Positions 1 to 11,166 are shown, counted from the stretch's first letter. The stretch: 64,000 nt of DNA from Cristatella mucedo (GCA_009760855.2 WPIO01000026.1:3292501-3356500), one strand, 5' to 3'. A program made the numbers and translations. Notes: generated from the letters alone by a model not told the origin.

Positions 1-19
1 CTAATACTTAGGCTAGGCA

Positions 20-140
20 TTTGTTAAAACTATTCTTCAGACTCAAGTCATATATCTGTGCCTCTAATCAACCTCAAATCCTTTTGGAGGCAGCACATTC
101 AGTTCATATGCTCCCAAAGCATGCAATTCACTTCTGCTTG
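20..140 (+). repeat. LINE 3' UTR fragment (CR1/L2-type)
   Basis: Read on the minus strand, this stretch matches the untranslated 3' part of the LINE seen at 54520-54580 and 56730-56780: 'gggagcatatgaact' followed by a variant of 'ccaaaggatttgaggtt'. It is the only copy here lying in the opposite orientation (plus strand). It has no coding content and ends near the window edge, so its full extent is unknown. Confidence 0.6.
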
Positions 141-287
141 GTCACAAAATCCCTTGATGTCACGAGGCCCCGACCGGTAAGTGTGCAACCAGATGTAATG
201 CTTGCCCATTTTGCAGGTGAGGCAGCCGTGCTGAGAGGTCAAGGACGAACAAGGAGTACTCGGTTGCCTCCACAAGCAGCATCTTAC

Positions 288-589
288 CAGTGTCAAACGG
301 CTGCACTGCACTGAACAGCGGCCGATCGTCGCCACCGCCGCTACCCACGAGCAGGCCTTTTGAGGGCACCTCGCGAAGTAGCAAGCTGCCACTGCCGCCA
401 TGCTGCTGAAGCAAAGGCCACGTGAACATCTGAGATGCTCCATGGCTGCCTCCTCCACCGACGGTCAGTGGCGCAACCGCTGCAGCGGCAGCCGGGCCGC
501 CACTGCCCGATACGAGTCCAAGCGATTTTGAGAGGCCCGACGACGTGGCAGCAGCACCCTTCAGATCGGTCTTCTTGATGTCGCAATCT
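288..589 (-). CDS. NCOA: NCOA/Taiman-like exon: Gly/Ala/Ser-rich linker after PAS-B
   Basis: This is the last exon of the p160 coactivator gene inside the window. The acceptor is gctgcag|AGATTG and the donor is ACTG|GTAAGATG. The exon takes one base from the codon opened by the 4141-4324 exon (AG+A = Arg), then encodes about 100 residues starting DCDIKKTDLKG and passing through Ser, Gly, Ala and Val-rich low complexity to QPFDT. Length is 302 bp, leaving one base for the next codon. Linkers after PAS-B in this family are long, poorly conserved and Ser/Gly-rich, so assignment rests on splice sites, phase and position rather than homology. The downstream receptor-interaction (LXXLL) and activation domains would lie left of the window. 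Confidence 0.75.
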
Positions 590-1185
590 CTGCAGCGGCA
601 TCAGGCCACGGGCGCGAGTGGATATAATGCCGCCAGGCATTAATATAACGATATAACGCCGCCTGGCCAAGGAAGCAAACTCTGCTACCGGTTCGCAGAT
701 GCCGATGAGGGAATCTGCATCTGGGATCATGAGGGAGACAAGGATCATATCCGATGATCGGATCATATCATGAGGGAGACAGCCGGCTGCACAGGACGGC
801 GCTGCACGGAACTCTCCGTGCGCTCGTTCTGCTGTGCAACCGACCTCCCTCGAGTGACTCTTGACCTGTCCACTATGAGTGCCAGCCTGCGGACGGCCGG
901 TTCGGTCGGGGCGACTCACCCCACTTCCGTGAGATCCGAACACCCGAGCATGAAAAGTGACAGGCGAGTGGGGGGGGGTGTGCACCACATGCACGCACCC
1001 ATTGTCGCCTCTTGTGCACTTGCACAAGCAAAGCTGCTTTGCCAAAAAAGGCTGACAGTTCCGGCAGGACAGGACCTTGCAAGCCACCGGGATTCAGACA
1101 CAGATAAAAAGACAGTTTCACTGGGGCGCAGGAAAAGCTGAGCAGAACCGACGACTTTGCTTTAGGACGTGACTTTAATGGTGCC
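590..1185. other. Intron sequence, nothing recognised
   Basis: Intronic sequence immediately upstream of the 288-589 exon on the minus strand. Long open frames cross it on both strands, but they have no recognisable protein content and no supporting splice context. A short G run near 970 is the only simple repeat. Confidence 0.5.
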
Positions 1186-1328
1186 AAGTCAGGGGGTGGG
1201 TGGGTAAGGTGCTCGCTTGCCTTTGACGACCGAGGATCCGGGCTCGAACCCTGTGGTATGAGCAAAGCGCCTGGATAGAGATTAAGCTCTCTTAGGGTGC
1301 TATACCGATGAGTTATATAATTGCCGGT
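1186..1328 (+). repeat. SINE family B copy (tRNA-derived head, LINE-like tail)
   Basis: A tRNA-like promoter head is visible: an A-box-like 'gggtaaggtgctcgcttgcc' and a B-box-like 'gggctcgaaccctg' about 35 bp later. After a short spacer comes 'aagcgcctggatagagattaagctctcttagggtgctat', which is the reverse complement style of the LINE 3' end found elsewhere in the window. The same arrangement occurs at 9870-10040. Confidence 0.75.
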
Positions 1329-1830
1329 AGCGACCAAAGCCAGAAGCGAGCTCCACACTTTCAATGCATACAAGCCGACGGCAGACGTGCACTAGCAGCT
1401 TTCGCGCAGCTTGCAGCAGGCAATTTAAAAAAAAAAGTGCAGCATGCTGAGGAACTAGAACCTACCCGGATCTGTGTGGTGGTGAAGGGTGAGCACCTGA
1501 CCGATCGGCTAAGACCTAGCAGTGCAGGCACTTCCAATGAAAGCATTCGGCAATGCTTAGCGGTTTATTTATTGATCAAGTTTGGATCGTCGCTGGCCAA
1601 CCACTGCTCTCCGCCTCCTCTAACAGACAGCTCTCCGTGCTCAGCAGTGGGGCAGGAGGGAAGGGGGCTTCGTCACGATGGGTCCTGCATTGAAGTTTTA
1701 CTAGGAGCAAACCACGAACAAGTCGGGAAGTACAAGCACCTATGCGCCGGAACACCTATCCACCGAGCGCTACACAATGAAAAAGCTTGCAGCCTACAAT
1801 AAAGGATTGCCAGCGGCAGCAATCGAACTG
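1329..1830. other. Intron sequence, nothing recognised
   Basis: No exon, element end or tandem repeat was recognised in this stretch between two SINE-like copies. Confidence 0.4.
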
Positions 1831-1844
1831 CCATCTTGGCTCGT

Positions 1845-2075
1845 GAAACGGCATGCACAGTAACCCCTCTTACATATAAGGTTCGAGTCCTATGTCCAGC
1901 TATCGTTTGTTGGCTGCTGAAAGCAGGCACGCTAAAGTTGCAAGGCTCTTGTGATGCTAAAATGCTCGTTGTTTAACAATCAACGCTCATGGCTCGGGCC
2001 GTAAAGGCATACATAAAGCGCCTACGAGAGAGATTAACTTCTCTTTGGGCACATTGTATGTTATATATTCGGGCA
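1845..2075 (+). repeat. Degenerate SINE-like copy with LINE-type tail
   Basis: A B-box-like 'aaggttcgagtcctat' near 1880 is followed by about 120 bp of unrecognised body. Then comes 'ataaagcgcctacgagagagattaacttctctttgggc', the family tail ending in a T/A-rich stretch. The long body differs from the compact family B copies, so it may be a separate family or a copy carrying an insertion. Confidence 0.5.
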
Positions 2076-2087
2076 TATTGTATGGTA

Positions 2088-3554
2088 AAACGCAAAAGTA
2101 TTTGGACTGCCTAGATTTGCCCGGTGATTAGCAGCTTTTAATAAGCCCTATCTAGACCAGAGCCAGGATGTGGGCTGTCTGCTAATTAGTGGACACCACA
2201 ATACGAATTGCAACGATAATGATGAGATTCATGGACAATACCCCTAAAAGTGGTCCACAAAACATTAGAACTCCTTTAAAAAGGTGACGAGTTTGGCCAG
2301 AATAGAGCACATACAAATGACCCTTTATCAGTTAATGGAACTCTTACGACTCATGAGGTTCCTGGTGCACACGACCCGGGATTTTACTGCAAACCCAGTG
2401 AGCCTTATTTATTTGGCTGGGAAAACCCCACCAATCATGCCGAAGGTCGCAGAATTATCAAGCTGTGTGAGAGGTACAATGGTGGAGATACACGATGAGA
2501 CAGTCGTACGATCGAATTGCTACTAATCTATCAATACCGAGGAGTACGGTTGTATGTAGTGTGAGGAAGGTAGTGAAGACTGGATGCCCTGACAATATTT
2601 CTCAGTAGGGCTGTCCCCCCCCCCTACTAGGCCTAGGTGGGAAAAATCCTGCTTATGTTGTAGGCATTAAAGGAGCTTTTTTCCTTTTCACCACAAGCTC
2701 ACGCTCAAAGTCTGCAGGATCAAAGCAAGCGAGTTGACGATTAATGTCAAAAGGCGCTTAGATAAGGCAGGTCAGCATTGTCGAGTCACAAAGAGGAAAC
2801 CACTTCTATCTGCAAAGAATGTGGTGGGCAGTTTATCGTTGGCCCAGTCTCATATCAACTGGAGTACCGAAGATTGGGGTTGGAGTTGTATGGAGCGACA
2901 AAAGCCAACTCTCAAGCTCTTTTTGGACTGAAAGAGAAGGCTTTGCATGCATCGGTGAACCATCATTGCCTATTCACCCAAATACCTTTAACCAATGGTT
3001 AATTGGAGAAAGGTGCATGGGGGGGTGCTTCGGCGAAAATATCGTCGCAGTACTGTATAGCATACAGAGCATCATGACCCCAGATGTTTATTTAGCCCTT
3101 CAGAAAGTCGGACTCTTTGATGCAATGGCAATTCGTGGGCAGGATTATATTTTCCAACATACTAACGACCCCAAACACAGTACCACTAAAGTCTAGTAAA
3201 TTTTTTAACAATTTATCGTCTGGTTATCCTCCTTTGACAGTCATGATCTGACCGAGTCAGTCTCCGGACCTTAACTCAATCGAGCTTTCGTGGGATGAGA
3301 TCCATTGACAAGTAAGCAAACTGGCAATTCATATCAAGCCTGCTGATGCGTTTTTTCACCACCTGCGAAGAGCCTAGGGTAGCATAATGGCATATGTTGG
3401 CGAGGGTTTGATCAGCCTCAGGCCTGGGCGGGTCCTATAGGTCGTTGCCAATAGGAAGGTAAAATGTCATATTACCTTTATAAATTAAGCACGATATAAG
3501 GTAATTGCAGGAATATGTTGCTTTTCTAACCACAACGAGTGTGCAAAATTTTTG
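2088..3554 (+). mobile_element. Tc1/mariner-like transposon, decayed transposase
   Basis: An inactivated Tc1-type DNA transposon of about 1.47 kb. The plus strand encodes recognisable transposase pieces. A block reading GVVWSDKSQ near 2875-2905 holds the second-block catalytic Asp. FQHTNDPKHS near 3150-3185 matches the usual Gln-Asp-Asn-Asp-Pro-Lys-His block with Asp changed to Thr. PSQSPDLNSIELSWDEIH near 3250-3305 contains the third-residue region (Glu), with the expected Trp before it replaced by a stop. Short imperfect terminal inverted repeats, caaaagtatttgg at 2093 and its counterpart caaaattttt at 3543, each lie next to TA. It sits in the intron between the 4141-4324 and 288-589 exons. 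Substitutions and frameshifts make it non-autonomous. Confidence 0.8.
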
Positions 3555-3639
3555 TAACAGCAACGCCTGCCATCTCCTCATCATGCAGGCTAGTAAGAAG
3601 TCATAATGGCGGATCCTAGAGCTGTCTACATACTTTTAC

Positions 3640-3705
3640 GTTTGAGTATATGTATGAGTGTATGTGCGAGCAAGTGCGTGAGTGTGTGCACGTGTGTGTG
3701 TGCAT

Positions 3706-3748
<43 letters not shown>

Positions 3749-3775
3749 CATGCACGTGTGTGTGTGTGTGTGCCC
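3640..3775. repeat. (GT)n microsatellite, interrupted
   Basis: A GT-rich run interrupted by GCATGCAC segments, with the purest part at about 3711-3743. The Cys/Val-rich open frames across it are a by-product of the repeat. Confidence 0.9.
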
Positions 3776-4140
3776 TGTGGCTGCTGAATCCGACGACGTT
3801 TACTTTTACATTGCTATGGCAGAAGCCTTATCGACCCTATTCCCTCGTAGAGAAAAGTGGAAGAGGGGGAGGTGGAGAGTTTTGCTCTTCTCACCACAGA
3901 GATATTGCCCTAGCCTCCTTGGCTTCTTACCTGTGGCTCGAATTTTGCAGAGGCCTCGTGAGTGACAGCACCCGATGGACCCTCTAGCGGCCAAGTTTGC
4001 TCTATTTTAATAAGTTATTTGGTGACTCTACAGTTACGGCTGGCCAGACAGACGTCTGGGCACGGAGAGACGAGTTCTCGGCAGGTGCACACCAGACAGG
4101 AAGCATAGCTGCTTGCAGCGCTGCGCTTGCCCCTACATAC

Positions 4141-4324
4141 CTGACGATGGTGTGGCTAGATACGACTGCTGCCGAAGACTGCGTGGCCAAGCTGTCGCCA
4201 GACAGGTACGCAGCAGACGCCTCGGCAGATGAAGCGAGCACGCTCCTGCTCTGCACGAACACGAGGCAGCTGCTGCCGAGCTTGAAGCGATACACTGCAC
4301 TCGTGCCGGATCCGTTCTTCAGGA
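4141..4324 (-). CDS. NCOA: NCOA/Taiman-like exon: end of PAS-B
   Basis: Exon of 184 bp on the minus strand with acceptor gctgcag|TCCTGAAG and a strong donor GTCAG|GTATGT. The first codon is completed by the G left by the 6681-6787 exon (G+TC = Val), giving HHLQE-V-LKNGSG. It continues SAVYRFKLGSSCLVFVQSRS, the counterpart of the vertebrate NCOA segment 'IYRF-LSDG-LV-AQTKSK' that closes PAS-B. It ends SSHTIV plus two bases. PAS-B is a structural and protein-contact domain in these nuclear coactivators. The match of motif and phase makes this call secure. Confidence 0.92.
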
Positions 4325-6680
4325 CTGCAGCGATCGATCCGAACGATCGCATTATAAGCACCGCCGGCAGCTAGCTGCGCCAGCGCACTGGCCAGCTGCC
4401 AGCTGCACTGGCACCATAGAGCTCGAACGGTCTTTTTGCACGGTCTTCTTAACCTCGTTCTCGAGCACGACGACGCAAGCCGGAAGCCTATCCCATTGGG
4501 CAGGGCCCAGCGAGTCGGCATGTCTTATGCTCCGCACAGCACGGCTACAAGCGTCGCCCACCCTGCCCCGCCTCACTGGGGACTTCCAAGGGGATGCTCC
4601 CAACTACCTGTGTAGAGCTCAGAGCACCACCCGACTGCAGCCAAGCATCCGTGCGCAGCCAAGAACTAATAACGAACGACGTGTCCACCAACTTCACTAG
4701 CTAGCGACATGCTCGGCTGCCGCTGAAACAGCGGTGACAGCAAACCAGCCGGATTATGGCGGAATTGAATTATTATTCGCGAGTATGTGATAGTTTATTG
4801 CTGAGGCCGTATAAAATGCCGTCGCCCTGAGATAGGTGGGCAGTCAGGATTCGAGTCTCGGGGTATGGGCACTGGAGTTTACGTGAGATCTAAGCCACAC
4901 AGCCGTTGGTGTACGCCATGGCCGCTGTTGAACGCCTGCAACCGTCAGCTGCTGTTAAATAGACTCGTCTGGATTAAAGACACGGGCTTGGTATGTAAAG
5001 GTATGAGCGTTCTTTGCTGCTGCCGTGTTTCTATTACTGTCGGCATATTTGCGTGCATTGGTGAAGCAGCTACAAATAGCTGGCCGTGATACGAGGTTCA
5101 GTCAGCTCCAGCATTCGTCGCGGTTCGGCTGAGACCAGCCAGCATCGCTGTTAGCCGTGCACCGGGTTTTCGGCCTCGTTCTGACAGGACGTGGAAGCCA
5201 AACACCACGTTCGTAACATTGCCATACGTGCCATATGCTGGCCGTGACCCGTGGCTTGTAACGCTCATGACACATGTTTGCACAGCAGGTGAGTGACAAG
5301 CTGTCATCTTACACAGTAGGCCGAGGCACGCTTGTAATAGCTGCTTCGAAGCAGAGGCGTCAGCCTGCAGGTGTCTGATGAACGAGCGTTTGCCATGCGG
5401 CCGCATCCATTATTGGCTACTGCACAGCTAGACAAAGCTGTGCAGACCGATTAGGACGGGCGTACTGCTAGCTGGAACAAATGTTTAAATACAATGCCAG
5501 CAGACCTTGGAGAATTTCTTATTTGCTGTTGGCCACAAGAGATGTCGTGCAAACATGTAATGTAAGAGTATTAAGGGTAACCAAGCAATAAGCAACTCTG
5601 CAACGAAGTGTGTTTGCTCTGCAAGTGCAGGATACCTGACACTGCTCCATTGTTGTAGCATACCACTGAGGAAGATGAATCACACGAAGCCTTAAACTTT
5701 TCGCTGTGTAGCTTTCCAACGCCTGTCCATATGTCATGCAAGCAATCCAACTTTGCACCCTCACCAAAGGATCAGTTCAACTAGAAAAAACTTCCAAGTT
5801 GCTGCACCCTTTAAAGATGAGTGTGCAAGTGTGGTTAGTGGCAACATGCACAGTGAACATAGGTAAGACTTAACGTGAATTTTGCTGATAATCCATGTGA
5901 ACCATAATAGCAAGTTATGCCTATAACGTGCACTCACATGAACTATAGAGTGTTTGCAGTGCTCAGAGGATGGCGCCGATGCGCTCCCATTTCAATCGAC
6001 GAGGCTTCCTTGCGCTTCCTCGTCTAGAAGCGCCGTGGAGCAGTGGCAGAACGCGAATAATGGTCAAGAGAGGAAGTAGCAGCGAATGACGATTTCTAGA
6101 CTCGCTTTAGTACATGTTAAGCGTGCTCCGACAACTAGCGTACGATTGCATAACATCAGCCGAGGCTGCAATAATACCGCAGCCAGTCCAGTCTAGCAGC
6201 AGCCGAACGAGGAGTGAAATAGGAACGATTTCACACACATAAAAACTCGGGCTGGCCTAAGCTGTTAAGAACCAACTTGGAACTGGCTTGAACATTGGGC
6301 TTCGACCTCGAGTGACCTGTGCAAAGCTCAAAAGCGCCATACTGACAGCAGCAAGGTCCGGCAAAAGTAATCTATGAAACAGGAGCTCACTTGGGGACAG
6401 CCCTCCAATCGCTGCTTGCATATCTAAAGCTAGCGAACGGCACTGCAATCAGCAGCATTCAGCGAGACCTAGCAGGAATTCTAGCAGCAGCAGCAAGCAA
6501 CAAATCACTTACAGCACATGGCCTGGAGGCTGGAGCAGTAGTGCAACGGCTAGGCTAGGTCGGCAGCACGGGGCGAGAGGTCGCTGACCAGGCCATGTGA
6601 ACTGCTCCGTGTACTACCTTCTGCCAAGGCATCCGAGCGATTACAAAAGCCAGCAAATACAAAAAAGGCCAACGTCTCAC
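4325..6680. other. Intron of the NCOA-like gene; possible tRNA-like remnant
   Basis: No exon or complete element was recognised. Near 4780-4880 a B-box-like 'ggattcgagtctcgggg' is preceded by 'ttgctgaggccgtataaaatg', possibly an eroded SINE head, but no tail or A box is convincing. Confidence 0.4.
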
Positions 6681-6787
6681 CTTCTTGCAGGTGGTGAGAG
6701 AATGCATGAGCGTCGTCCGGATGGCAAAAATCTTGAAAAGCCTTCCCTATCATGTCGCTAGGCTGGTATTGGCTGGGAGATATATAG
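6681..6787 (-). CDS. NCOA: NCOA/Taiman-like exon: PAS-B core
   Basis: Exon of 107 bp, acceptor ctattgcag|CTATAT and donor GAAG|GTGAGA. It encodes YISPSQYQPSDMIGKAFQDF followed by CHPDDAHAFSHHLQE. This aligns with the vertebrate NCOA stretch from the Gly-Trp-Glu-Asp-Leu-Val region to HHHEVL; the HPDD core is the usual PAS motif. Phase fits both neighbours: the previous exon leaves AG (AG+C = Ser) and this one leaves G. An alternative in-phase acceptor at 6772 (ctcccag|CC) would drop five residues. The exon lies where PAS-B is expected, after the CRMIVKP and CLVCIARR segments, so it is not the second half of PAS-A. Confidence 0.9.
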
Positions 6788-7185
6788 CTGCAATAGAATG
6801 GTATCAATTAATCAAACGACAGAGAGGCATGAAGCTACAGCACGGAAAAATGGAGGACGCTCACATTGGCGGCACATACGACTGCAGCGAGCACTTCGGA
6901 CGAGCAACCACTGTTGGGTGGCAACCGATGCACAACCGACCGCTAGTCTTCCAGGTCTACTGTACTGACAATGTCGGCATGTACCACGAATTAAAGTAGA
7001 CAAGTAACCAGCACAGGCGATATGAAGTAAGAGGTCTCCAGAATATGAAATGCATCTTCACAATCTGCCGATGGTAGGTGCCGAGTCGTGTCGGCAGCTT
7101 TTGCCACGTGACCGAGTGCGAACATCATGTGGCTGCAGTCGTCGAGCTGCATCGCCCAACTCACTATATCGTGCCTTTCTCTCCC

Positions 7186-7189
<4 letters not shown>

Positions 7190-7268
<79 letters not shown>
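7190..7268. repeat. (CT)n microsatellite
   Basis: Nearly pure CT dinucleotide run of about 78 bp. Ser/Leu and Arg/Glu open frames on the two strands come only from the repeat. Confidence 0.97.
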
Positions 7269-7269
<1 letters not shown>

Positions 7270-7270
<1 letters not shown>

Positions 7271-9595
7271 GCCCTAGCTGTTTTAACACGACTGCCCCTA
7301 CTAAACCACATGCCGTGTTCAGTGTGGCGAGTTTAAGGTAGTCTGACACAGCAGATCGCCGTCGGCTGACAACCTTTCTAGCGTCTACTGCTCGGTGACA
7401 AACATCCATTTTTATTTAGACACACTGGCAACCATATACATGTATTTGTACCAAAAGCTGCTTAGGCTTTCACTAATAGAAAACTCTCCTTCGTAACACC
7501 TACGTCTTTGTGGCTTCGCTCCAGCGTCTTCGCCCAGGGGTAAGGTGCTTGCTCTTCATGAAAGGATGGTCTGGTCAAGCTCGGCCATTGGAAATGCTAA
7601 GAATCTAGATCAATAAAGCCACATGCAGTAAGGCAGTAACAAGGCATTGAAAACGGCCAATATTGCATCGAGCAAGCTGCCTCTCACAATAGCGGTCAGA
7701 TAAATCTTGCTGGTCTCACGAGCAGCGTGGGAACCTACCGAGGACAGGCATCGTAGTGATTGTCTGCTCCAACGGCCACACAGCTCTGCGACCGGTTATA
7801 CCAACCTTCTAATGCCAACTAGCGAAAGAAGAGCCTCGAGGGGCAGAATCACAAAGCTGGTCAACGGCAACACAAAATCACATGAACCGTGCATCGCCCC
7901 GAGCTGACAACGACTGATTTCCACCTGCTCACCACCCTCCTGCCACTAGATAGATGACCCAGAGGACCTGAGAGAAGGACTGACTGACTTGAGGATCAGA
8001 TCGCCGACCATGCACCACGAAAGCGATTTGCCAAAATCCGGCAGACTGCCACGCCCTGGCACTGCTGCAGCTTAGCCTCCTGCTAGGAAACCCACTCAAG
8101 CAAGTACCATAACGCTGGCACTGCCTAAGCAGCAATCAGTGCATCTTCAAATAAGTAGTATTTTTGCAGGCACGGTCGAAGGCAATGAATCGATTCCTCA
8201 GTCGGAACCAAATGCAGTCAAACTGAACTTTCTGATAAATTGGAGCTGTAGCAAATAAGACTGTGCACCCACTTACCCCGACTGCCCCCGATGAAGGAAA
8301 CCTGCTAGGTTGGCTGCCAATGCATGCTGTTAATAGCCGTTCTGTCACCTTATAAATGAGGTTGTTGAATCAGATTACCTTCACCCTCCACTGCAGGCCA
8401 CATGGGAGCACTGCCAGCACCATGGAGTGGTTAGCTACTTCAGCATTGGAAGCACATGCTACTATTGATATTCTGGATCTCTATTGATAACTATACCGAA
8501 GAACCACTGAAAACACACTTTACAGTTGGGGGGCACCTAAACTGCAACCTCGGCCATCGAACGATAATGTCACGGTGTTCTGCCCTCGTTTCGGGACCGG
8601 CAACCATACAGCCCTTCCACCTGACATTGATTGATTTCCTACTAGCAGGTCATCGATCAGCATCAATGCCAGATTAGTACCACTGGCTCCCGAAGCCCAA
8701 GCAAGTGATTATGAGCTGAGGCATGCATGCCTCTGCCAGTAGTCACTCCCAACTTCACCCACCCACAACCCCCTCCCCACAAAAAGTGCCTTTCAGACCA
8801 CCAATAGAGACTAGCAGGCAGATCCAGTTTGCACAGGCATCCTTGTGGCTACTAGTCAGAGGATCAGAGCTGCCCACACTGCCACCCACCTAGGATAACA
8901 GTGCGACCCCCTTCTTAAGGGTCAGTGATTAGTGCTCCGAAATGAACACACAAGCTTTGACCACTAGGATCCTCTGGACATAACCTTTACCTAGCTGCAC
9001 CGCTGGCCTGGGATTACTTGAGTTGAGCCTTAAATTGCATGGACAGGCAATACCTGACCTATACTTGGGGCCCAGGGTAGATGAACGGCTGGTCCTCTCC
9101 ATCCGGAAGTCGTCGGCATTGGACATCGCCAAAACAGGCATCCATAGGCATAACTCCCTACCTCCCTCCGTAAAATGCTAACGGTGGACCACAATTGGCA
9201 CCGCTAAAGCAGAGCTGCACATTGCACAGACCATTCAGAATCAAAGCATGCAGTCAAAGCAGAATGCAGAGACGCCATGATGACAAATGTGCCCACCCCT
9301 CCTAGACCCATGATCCACTCTATCCCAACACAGCCATGCCATCTGCCAAAGCTTAAGATTAATAACAATAATAATAATAATACGACTTGCGAACAGCACT
9401 GCAAGAGAACCCCTGAACATAAATGCACGTGTCAGATGAACCTACCAAGCTTGTCCTAAGCCATGCTTGGTTTGGTGACAGGTCGGCAGCCACCCAGAGA
9501 ATTGGCCAAAGAAACAAACGACCAGGGCATCGGTTAGCAAAGTTGTGCAGGTGAGTGGGGTCCGGGGTAAGGGTACTGAGAAACTGTACACTTGC
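7270..9595. other. Intron of the NCOA-like gene, mostly unassigned
   Basis: No coding exon recognised. A tRNA-like fragment 'cccaggggtaaggtgcttgctc' near 7535-7556 resembles the A box of SINE family B, but no tail follows. A short (AAT)n lies at about 9360-9382. This intron carries the GC donor described for the 9596-9788 exon. Confidence 0.45.
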
Positions 9596-9788
9596 CTTGC
9601 TTTGCAGTCAAGGATTCGGCCGGTGGGGTCTTGTTTAGTGATGAACTGCTTACGGCCGAGCATCCCACCACTGATAGCAGCCGCTGTCACAGCTGAGACG
9701 TCCGATGCGGACAGTTCGCTGGCGTATGGGCTGTGGATCTCGCTGAGAGGCGGGCGTCTTGCTATGCAGACAAGGCAGGATTGCTTTT
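9596..9788 (-). CDS. NCOA: NCOA/Taiman-like exon: CLVCIARR and start of PAS-B
   Basis: Exon of 193 bp with acceptor ttcttttTAG|AAAAGC. It encodes KQSCLVCIARRPPLSE, a Ser/Ala-rich loop, then KQFITKQDPTGRILDCKA. These match the vertebrate NCOA segments LQSCLICVARR and FTTRQDLQGKI. Two bases (AG) remain at the 3' end if the donor is AG|GCAAGT. They join the C that opens the next exon to make Ser. A GT donor three bases further on (GCAA|GTGTAC) would leave phase 0 and break the frame, so a GC-AG intron is the better reading. The loop is longer than in vertebrates. Confidence 0.9.
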
Positions 9789-9869
9789 CTAAAAAGAACA
9801 TGGAAGCTAATACAGTCTATGCTGCCACTTCTACGACATCTGCCAGTCATTGCCATCACAACATGCTCT

Positions 9870-10040
9870 AACGGCTGGTTTGGTCTAGCGGTTAAGGTGC
9901 TCGCCCCGACCAAGGTCTGACTTGAGGTCGTGGGCTCGAGCCCCGAGGCACATGTGAAGCGCCTGAATAGAGATTAAGTTCTCTTGGGGCGCTATATAAA
10001 TGAATTATATAAATGAATTAAATGAATTATATAACGGCAA
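9870..10040 (+). repeat. SINE family B copy, best preserved
   Basis: The clearest family B copy. The A box region is 'tggtctagcggttaaggtgc' at about 9882 and the B box is 'gggctcgagccccgag' at about 9931. The tail 'agagattaagttctcttggg' runs into 'gcgctatataaatgaatta', with a short repeated AATGAATTATATA end. The tail is the same as the LINE 3' end in this window, which suggests the LINE machinery mobilises the SINE. Confidence 0.85.
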
Positions 10041-10819
10041 CATAGTCCAATGGCAACAAACTAAGATCCAGATTGCTGCCGATCCTGAGAGGCAAGCAGT
10101 ATGATAAAAGTCTGATGAAAAAAACGTCTTCCAGGTAGGTCACCCGGTTAAGAAAAAACTAGGATATCCGGTGTCAGCCCGAGGTTGTGGCTGAGAAAGA
10201 TCCAGGCTTGCTAACGAGCCTTGAAGCTGCTTCTTCCTTACACAAAGCCAAGGGCAGTCCCTCGAAGATTCCCTGTCACACTGACACTGAGTCTCGTCAG
10301 CACAGCCAAATCACAGTGGCTGCCTCCGAGGAGGGGGCGACCTCATTAGGCCAAGCAGTGGCCGTAACAACAAAGAACAAGGAGCCGACGATTTGAAAGT
10401 GATCACCTTACCGTCCATGTCCTCTGCTCCCTTTCCCTATCCCCTTTCCTAACCCTTCCCCTACTCTCTGGCCTTATCGCATTCCCTAAACCCCATATCT
10501 ACCCCGAATCTCCCTTCTCCTACTCATAAACTGCTCAATCAAGCCTTCAAGGACAGACTAGCTGGCTGCCGACAGAGAACGGCAGAGCAGGAGATCGACA
10601 GACCCATTAGAAAAAACTCGCTCATTCCCAACGACGGATGCTTTGTCAAACGCGCTGCTGACGAAGATGCAGGCACACACGGCCTACAGCAACTGGCGCT
10701 GCCGCCGTGCCCAATCAGAAACCCGGCACTAGATCCACAAGAGTTCAAGTTGGCAGTGAAGCGCAAAAGTGCCAGAGAAAAAGAGCGCTGCTGCTGCTGC
10801 AGGCAGTGGACTACTGTAC

Positions 10820-10924
10820 CGTCGGACGGGTCAGAGTCCTGGTCACAGGGAAAAGATTGCAGCAAGGTAGACACGTGCATCTCCTCATAGTTGCTCGCCT
10901 GCTTGTCATTGCAGCTTCCTTCAC
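10820..10924 (-). CDS. NCOA: NCOA/Taiman-like exon: YEEM segment between PAS domains
   Basis: Exon of 105 bp, acceptor tttggcctcag|GTGAAG and donor CGACG|GTACAG. It encodes EGSCNDKQASNYEEMHVSTL, then LQSFPCDQDSDPSD. The YEEM stretch corresponds to the vertebrate 'YETMQCFAVS' segment that follows CRMLVKPL. Start and end phases are the same (one base before, one after), so the exon could be skipped without shifting the frame. It joins the next exon as GAC-GAA (Asp-Glu) ahead of KQSCLVC. The intron to the upstream exon is only 149 bp. Confidence 0.85.
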
Positions 10925-11073
10925 CTGAGGCCAAAGCAAAGAGGTGGGTGGAGCAGGCATAGAGTGTGCCCCACCACGGGCTCGCCAGCACGCAGCAGCC
11001 TGCACCGCCACCTGACGGGAGACGCGGAGAAAGAACCCCGGCGGTGGGCACGAGCGACACGCCGGGCACTTAC

Positions 11074-11166
11074 CAGCCGAGACTGGTTTGACGATCATGC
11101 GACATGCAAAAACCTTGCTTTTTCCTCCGCCCGACGACTGGCTCTGAGCGCCCAGGCCGGGGCTTC
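11074..11166 (-). CDS. NCOA: NCOA/Taiman-like exon: CRMIVKP segment
   Basis: Exon of 93 bp, acceptor cgtctcgcattttag|GAAGCC and strong donor GGCTG|GTAAGT. It encodes SPGLGAQSQSSGGGKSKVFA, then CRMIVKPVSA. The Cys-Arg-Met-Ile-Val-Lys-Pro core matches the CRMLVKPL strand that ends PAS-A in vertebrate NCOA proteins. The phases are symmetric (one base each side), like the neighbouring 10820-10924 exon. Confidence 0.92.

Noticed and set aside
341-1087. A 248-codon minus-strand open frame
   Set aside because: It overlaps the 288-589 exon in another frame, is Cys/Arg/His-rich, and shows no domain; it is a shadow of the exon and the intron.
6681-6787. The HPDD exon as the second half of PAS-A
   Set aside because: Its phase does not join the 15309-15398 exon, and a better PAS-A second half (SVYNIV, NLLPL) exists at 11376-11475. 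Its order and phase place it in PAS-B.
9870-9960. A functional tRNA gene
   Set aside because: A and B boxes are present, but acceptor-stem pairing and a full cloverleaf are not seen and a LINE-type tail follows; it is a SINE.
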